From CAG-390 sp964384555 (GTDB lineage: Bacteria; Bacillota; Clostridia; Oscillospirales; CAG-272), in the NCBI GenBank assembly GCA_964384555.1, contig CAYLLA010000034.1, positions 1 to 17,808 of the forward strand: 17,808 bases of DNA, read 5' to 3'. The position numbers were made by a program, and so were the translations under genes. Below are positions 13,054 through 17,808 of the stretch, piece after piece. The notes beneath the pieces were generated by a model, which saw nothing but the letters and a program-made list of their open reading frames with translations, had not been told where the DNA came from and did not search any database. The number at the start of each line of letters is the position of its first letter. Position 1 is the stretch's first letter.

Positions 13054-13716
13054 TTATTCAAATATCTCAAGCAGCTCGGCGGGGTGGGTGGCAAAGATAT
13101 ATCCGCCGGCGGCGGCTATCTGCTCGCGGGTGCGGAAGCCCCATGTAACGCTCACGGGTGTCAGCCCGCCGCGCAGTGCCAGCTCGGCATCCGTCTCACC
13201 GTCGCCAACCATCACGGCATCGGCGGGGGAGACGCCGAGACGGCGGCAGATATCAAGTGCCGTGTAGGGATCCGGCTTTATCGGCCGCCCCTCCAGCTGT
13301 CCCTCGGCGGCGGAAAAATACCCCTCGGGCAACAGGCGGCGGCAAAGCTCCTTTACATATTCGTCCTGCTTGTTTGAAAACACCGCCATAAGATAGCCGC
13401 GGCGATGCAGCTCCTCTATCGTTTCGGCCATCTCGGGGTAAAGCTCGCGTACGTGAGTGTAGGTGCGGCTGTAGTGCCGCTCGTAGGCATCAAGCATGCG
13501 CCGTACCGTCTCGTCGTCGCGGCAGTCCTCAGGCAGAATGCGCAGTGCAAGCTTTAGTGCGCCGTTGCCGACCGAGCGGCGGATGTGCGCCTCGTCGCGT
13601 GCGGGAAAGCCAAGCTCGGCAAGTGCGAGCGCGGCGGCCTCCTTTATCGAATCGGCCGTGTCGGCCAGTGTGCCGTCAAGGTCAAAGATAATCAGTTTGG
13701 GGTGAAGCTTATCCAT
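13054..13716 (-). CDS. HAD family hydrolase, phosphoglycolate phosphatase-like
   Basis: A 220-aa HAD-superfamily phosphatase with a helical cap. Motif I is DLDGT with nucleophile D12 and acid D14; motif II is the Ser in FSNK (S114); motif III is K147 in KPDP; motif IV is GDGETD with D172 and D176. This is the Gph/PGP-like subfamily acting on small phosphate esters such as phosphoglycolate or sugar phosphates; the substrate cannot be fixed. AGGAGAC (13727-13733) lies 10 nt before the ATG at 13716. It follows the ArsR-type regulator by 57 nt with no clear promoter or terminator between, so the two may be cotranscribed. The next gene downstream starts about 250 nt later after repeat DNA. Confidence 0.9.
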   Translation of the reverse strand: MDKLHPKLIIFDLDGTLADTADSIKEAAALALAELGFPARDEAHIRRSVGNGALKLALRILPEDCRDDETVRRMLDAYERHYSRTYTHVRELYPEMAETIEELHRRGYLMAVFSNKQDEYVKELCRRLLPEGYFSAAEGQLEGRPIKPDPYTALDICRRLGVSPADAVMVGDGETDAELALRGGLTPVSVTWGFRTREQIAAAGGYIFATHPAELLEIFE

Positions 13717-13773
13717 TTTAATTTTAGTCTCCTGTTTGTGGTCTTGCTTTTGGTTTTTGCGTGCTGCGCGGCA

Positions 13774-14868
13774 TCATTGCCCGAGCAGGGATATGCGAAG
13801 CTCGTCCAAAAAGTCGCGCACCTTTTTGCGGTTAAGCTCGTAGTAAACGCGGTTGGATTCCCGCCTTATCGTTACAAAGCCCGCCTCAAGCAAAAGCGAC
13901 ATGTGATGCGAGACGGTGGCGGTGCTCAGCTCAAGCAGGGAGGCAAGCTCCATGCCGTATTTCGGGCCCTCGCCCAGCAGCTTCATTATTTCAAATTTGC
14001 GGTCGTCCCCCATCGTGCGCAGGGCGCGGCAAATGCGGTCGTCCACTGTCGAAACATCGGTTATCTCGCGCAACGGCTCAAACAGCACGCCAACATAAAG
14101 GCAGTCGGTAACCCGCTCGGAGGTAAAGCTCATCAGATAGCGCGTGCCGCTGCACATGGCGATAGACGGGCGCAGGTATATCTCGTCCGCGGAGGCGGAT
14201 ATCTTGATGCCGTAATTTTTTTCAATGTATGCGGCGCCCTGCTGTGAGAGCGGCTCTGCCACCGCAGCGGAGAACCAGCCGATGTAATGCTTTACAAGAT
14301 CGTAGCGCTGCATATAGAGCTTGGCGGCAGATTCAATTATCCCGCAAAGCAGCTCGCGGTATTCTTCAAAATTATTATATAGGCGGCAAAGCTCAAATTT
14401 TTCGTCGGCGGGGAGGGGGAGTGACTCAATAAACGCAAACAGCTCGGAGTAGTTCGTTATCACCCCGTTGTAATCCTCCGGTGCAAATTCCGCGACCAAA
14501 AGGGAGGAAAAGTTTACAAAAAACAAAGCCTTTGATTGCTCCCGCAGTGCCGAAAGCCCGCGCGAGAGGTCCGCATCCGGATCGCGGCATACATCGTGTA
14601 TCAAATAAAAGGCAAAACAGCCCCGCATTGATGAATGGCGGCCAAAAAGAAAGTCCAAAAGCTCCTCATCGGCTCGCACGTTGTTGCAAACGTATTCAGA
14701 CATCTCAATTATGGCATCAAAGCAGCTGTCAAGCACATTTCGGTCAATTGCAAACTTTTTTTGTATCGTTTCCTTAAGTTCACGGGCGGATGCGCCAGTT
14801 CTGCTGTTAAAAAGCAACAGTGTTGCCTCAAATATCAAATTCGGTTCGCGTAAGAGCTCGGTTCGCAT
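13774..14868 (-). CDS. ArsR-type winged-helix regulator with large N-terminal domain
   Basis: A 364-aa predicted transcription factor. The last ~85 residues are an ArsR-like winged helix: MGDDRKFEIMKLL (286-298), the recognition helix around STATVSHHMSLL (315-326) and a wing at ESNRVYYEL (337-345). No clear ArsR metal site is visible. Residues 1 to ~275 form a mostly helical region without a domain I can name, probably sensing or oligomerisation; plain ArsR proteins are only ~100 aa. AAAGGAG (14877-14883) precedes the ATG at 14868, and a strong promoter lies at 14923-14951. As the first gene of the - strand block it may regulate itself and the genes below it; this is inference from position. 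Confidence 0.85.
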   Translation of the reverse strand: MRTELLREPNLIFEATLLLFNSRTGASARELKETIQKKFAIDRNVLDSCFDAIIEMSEYVCNNVRADEELLDFLFGRHSSMRGCFAFYLIHDVCRDPDADLSRGLSALREQSKALFFVNFSSLLVAEFAPEDYNGVITNYSELFAFIESLPLPADEKFELCRLYNNFEEYRELLCGIIESAAKLYMQRYDLVKHYIGWFSAAVAEPLSQQGAAYIEKNYGIKISASADEIYLRPSIAMCSGTRYLMSFTSERVTDCLYVGVLFEPLREITDVSTVDDRICRALRTMGDDRKFEIMKLLGEGPKYGMELASLLELSTATVSHHMSLLLEAGFVTIRRESNRVYYELNRKKVRDFLDELRISLLGQ

Positions 14869-14922
14869 GGTGTCGCTCCTTTCGAAGTGTGTTTTTAAAT
14901 TCGTATAACTTCATATATTAGA

Positions 14923-14951
14923 ACTATATCACATAAACCGATATTTGTCAA
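14923..14951 (-). promoter_or_regulatory. Sigma-A promoter of the ArsR-type regulator
   Basis: On the - strand: TTGACA (14951-14946), a 17-nt spacer, then TATAGT (14928-14923), with an extended -10 TG. The leader is about 50 nt and AT-rich. Confidence 0.86.
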
Positions 14952-15397
14952 GTGTATTTTTGATTTTTTAATCTAATGTAAGACGGATATATTTTAATAA
15001 TTATATATAGTCATCTAACTTTGATAGAAGTGAAGCGTTGTGATTTTAGTTGCAACTTAAAAGTTTTGGAAGCGAATGATCGAGAGGAATCTAAAAAGCG
15101 TGGCGATATTTGCAGACTTTTGTCTTATCTTGCGGCGGTCGAAAAAAAGCGGTCGAATTCAAGCCGAAAATGAAATTTGAGAAATATCTAAAATTCGATT
15201 AGAGACATGTCAAATAAATTTAAGACCTCAAATGGCGGCATAAGGCCCTTTATTTCTGACGGTATCTCCGTCACGTGCGCTTCCTTTGGGCATGGTGCTG
15301 TATCTATTAGGCTCAAAATTGTGCTTGTCGACAAAAGAATGGGCAAAAAATACAAAAAAACCGCTCTATATCGGCAAAATATTATTCAATCATCCAC
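14952..15397. other. AT-rich gap between divergent units, no supported gene
   Basis: This stretch separates the regulator's promoter from the typA promoter. It is visibly AT-richer than its neighbours. I see short palindromes (AGTTGCAACT at 15048-15057, TTGTCGACAA at 15325-15334), a direct repeat of GCGGTCGAA (15135-15143 and 15149-15157) and a small stem ACGG-TATCT-CCGT (15259-15271). The one open frame of note (15207-15407, 66 aa) has no ribosome site and unremarkable composition. An unrecognised small RNA or a decayed gene is possible. Confidence 0.5.
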
Positions 15398-15426
15398 TTT
15401 AATTTAATAAAAAAGAGTGATATAAT
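15398..15426 (+). promoter_or_regulatory. Sigma-A promoter of typA
   Basis: TATAAT at 15421-15426 with TG at 15418-15419 (extended -10). The best-placed -35 at 17 nt is the weak TTTAAT (15398-15403), which an extended -10 can compensate. The predicted leader is about 90 nt. Confidence 0.72.
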
Positions 15427-15443
15427 AATAAAGTATGTTTTTT

Positions 15444-15470
15444 GGCACTCGGTGAGTGCCTGTTATTTTT
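15444..15470 (+). promoter_or_regulatory. Terminator-like hairpin in the typA leader
   Basis: GGCACTC (15444-15450) and GAGTGCC (15454-15460) form a perfect 7-bp stem around GGT, followed by TGTTATTTTT. It is shaped like a weak intrinsic terminator inside the predicted 5' leader, so it could attenuate transcription before typA. Confidence 0.55.
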
Positions 15471-15472
15471 GA

Positions 15473-15504
15473 GTCGTTTCCGCCGCGTGCGGAGCTTTAA
15501 CGAC
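15473..15504 (+). promoter_or_regulatory. Second leader hairpin before typA (TCCGC/GCGGA, copy 4)
   Basis: GTCGTT (15473-15478) pairs with AACGAC (15499-15504), and inside it TCCGC (15479-15483) pairs with GCGGA (15489-15493), leaving an asymmetric bulge. It ends a few bases before the ribosome site AAGGGAG (15509-15515). The inner stem is the one repeated elsewhere in the window. Confidence 0.5.
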
Positions 15505-15523
15505 CGTCAAGGGAGCAGTTCGC

Positions 15524-17356
<1,833 letters not shown>

Positions 17357-17374
17357 TAACGAATATAATAGAAC

Positions 17375-17408
17375 AAAAACAGCAGGACGATGGTCTTGCT
17401 GTTTTTTT
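17375..17408 (+). terminator. Intrinsic terminator of typA
   Basis: A 14-bp stem, 17375-17388 with 17393-17406 (ACAGCAGGAC with GTCTTGCTGT, one G-T pair), around loop GATG, merging into a seven-T run (17402-17408). It begins 18 nt after the typA stop. Confidence 0.93.
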
Positions 17409-17435
17409 GTATGCAGGGCGTTACATATCGCGATC
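17409..17435. repeat. Second copy of the ATATCGCGATC dispersed repeat
   Basis: GTATGCAGGGCGT followed by ATATCGCGATC (17425-17435) parallels 12957-12982. It starts right after the typA terminator. Confidence 0.4.
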
Positions 17436-17452
17436 GTTTACGGCTATAGGCG

Positions 17453-17500
17453 AAAGAGCGAACTTTTGCCAAGCCTTCTCATGTGTGAGAAGGCTTGGCG
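17453..17500. repeat. Dispersed repeat copy B with perfect hairpin
   Basis: GCCAAGCCTTCTCA (17468-17481) pairs with TGAGAAGGCTTGGC (17486-17499) around TGTG, a 14-bp perfect stem. The left part from 17453 aligns with bases 1-27 of the window. No U-run follows, so it is a repeat hairpin rather than a standard terminator. Confidence 0.6.
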
Positions 17501-17599
17501 AGCGCTTGATCTTTACCTACAGACAGATATAAAACAAAAGTTTATTGTTTTGCTGTCACATGTTATCAATACGGCTTCGCATCATGTTCGCATTAACTA

Positions 17600-17808
17600 A
17601 AAAGCCTCCCTCCGAGAAGGAGGTGCCCGAGCAAATTGCGAGGGCGGAAGGAGCCTGCGAATCTAAAAAATCCGCATTCGGTATAGAACAGCGCAGAATA
17701 AAGTGCCGCGCTCTCCTTCAGTCGCGGTCAAGCCGCGACAGCTCCCACATCGAGTGTGCTCCTAATATAGACAGCACGTTCATAGTGCATAGCCCACCTC
17801 ATCCGTCA
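17600..17808. repeat. Gut-Clostridia type structured intergenic repeat, truncated by the window end
   Basis: The segment carries a chain of hairpins. CCTCC(C)TC pairs with GAAGGAGG near 17605-17623. GCCC-GA-GCAA pairs with TTGC-GA-GGGC (17625-17645), with symmetric GA/GA mismatches. GTCGCGG pairs with CCGCGAC (17721-17739). The edges, GCCTCCCTC on the left and CCACCTCATCCGTCA on the right, resemble short non-coding repeats I remember from gut Firmicutes genomes. No coding frame or transposase is seen. 17501-17599 holds nothing I recognise. Confidence 0.5.

Noticed and set aside
15207..15407. 66-aa open frame in the AT-rich gap before typA
   Set aside because: No ribosome site, no recognised motif, and it overlaps the predicted -35 region of the typA promoter. 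Kept only as a remark in the gap entry.

Overview
This 17.8 kb window looks like chromosomal DNA of an anaerobic, fairly GC-rich member of the class Clostridia, probably a gut lineage related to Oscillospirales or Christensenellales. The strongest pointer is a SCIFF ranthipeptide precursor (scfA) with its radical SAM maturase (scfB), a pair characteristic of Clostridia. AGGAG-type ribosome sites, sigma-A promoters with extended -10 elements, a pyrophosphate-type phosphofructokinase and hairpin-rich intergenic repeats fit the same picture. No phage, transposase, tRNA, rRNA or CRISPR array is visible.

Layout. (1) 1-153: leader with repeat fragments. (2) 154-4789, + strand: a CvpA-like membrane protein with a long C-terminal domain; scfA behind a perfect-consensus promoter; an intrinsic terminator; scfB; then a short-form Orn/Lys/Arg decarboxylase-family PLP enzyme 22 bp downstream. 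(3) 4949-7096, + strand: a two-gene unit of a TIM-barrel sugar isomerase/epimerase-like protein and an FAD-dependent oxidoreductase, ending in a 44-bp perfectly palindromic bidirectional terminator. (4) 7152-8743, - strand: a Gfo/Idh/MocA dehydrogenase and a small PQ-loop-like membrane protein, each with its own promoter. (5) 9033-14868, - strand: in transcription order an ArsR-type regulator with a large N-terminal domain, a HAD phosphatase, a DUF4091/GH123-like protein, a PPi-type phosphofructokinase and an SDR oxidoreductase. (6) 14869-15523: an AT-rich gap with two diverging promoters and a structured leader. (7) 15524-17356, + strand: the ribosome-associated GTPase TypA/BipA with its terminator. 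(8) 17357-17808: repetitive intergenic DNA, cut by the window edge.

How it fits together. The SCIFF block should make a small Cys-rich peptide in excess over its maturase, because a strong promoter precedes scfA and a terminator lies between the two genes. The middle of the window is dominated by carbohydrate redox and isomerisation enzymes (xylose-isomerase-like TIM barrel, FAD oxidoreductase, Gfo/Idh/MocA, SDR, PFK) and a cytoplasmic GH123-like protein. This suggests use of imported sugars or glycosides, but no sugar transporter is present and no substrate can be assigned.

The most unusual material is intergenic. A family of short hairpins joined by a conserved linker (GATNRYATRCA) occurs as arrays at 12821-12911 and 8861-8899. 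The stems differ in sequence but keep base pairing, and both arrays are followed by the same 3' module, which itself holds a covarying hairpin and the motif TCAAATTGAATA. A second recurring stem, TCCGC/GCGGA, appears in four intergenic places. The SCIFF peptide also departs from the family pattern as I remember it: Gly at the usual thioether acceptor position, and an extra Cys in the leader.
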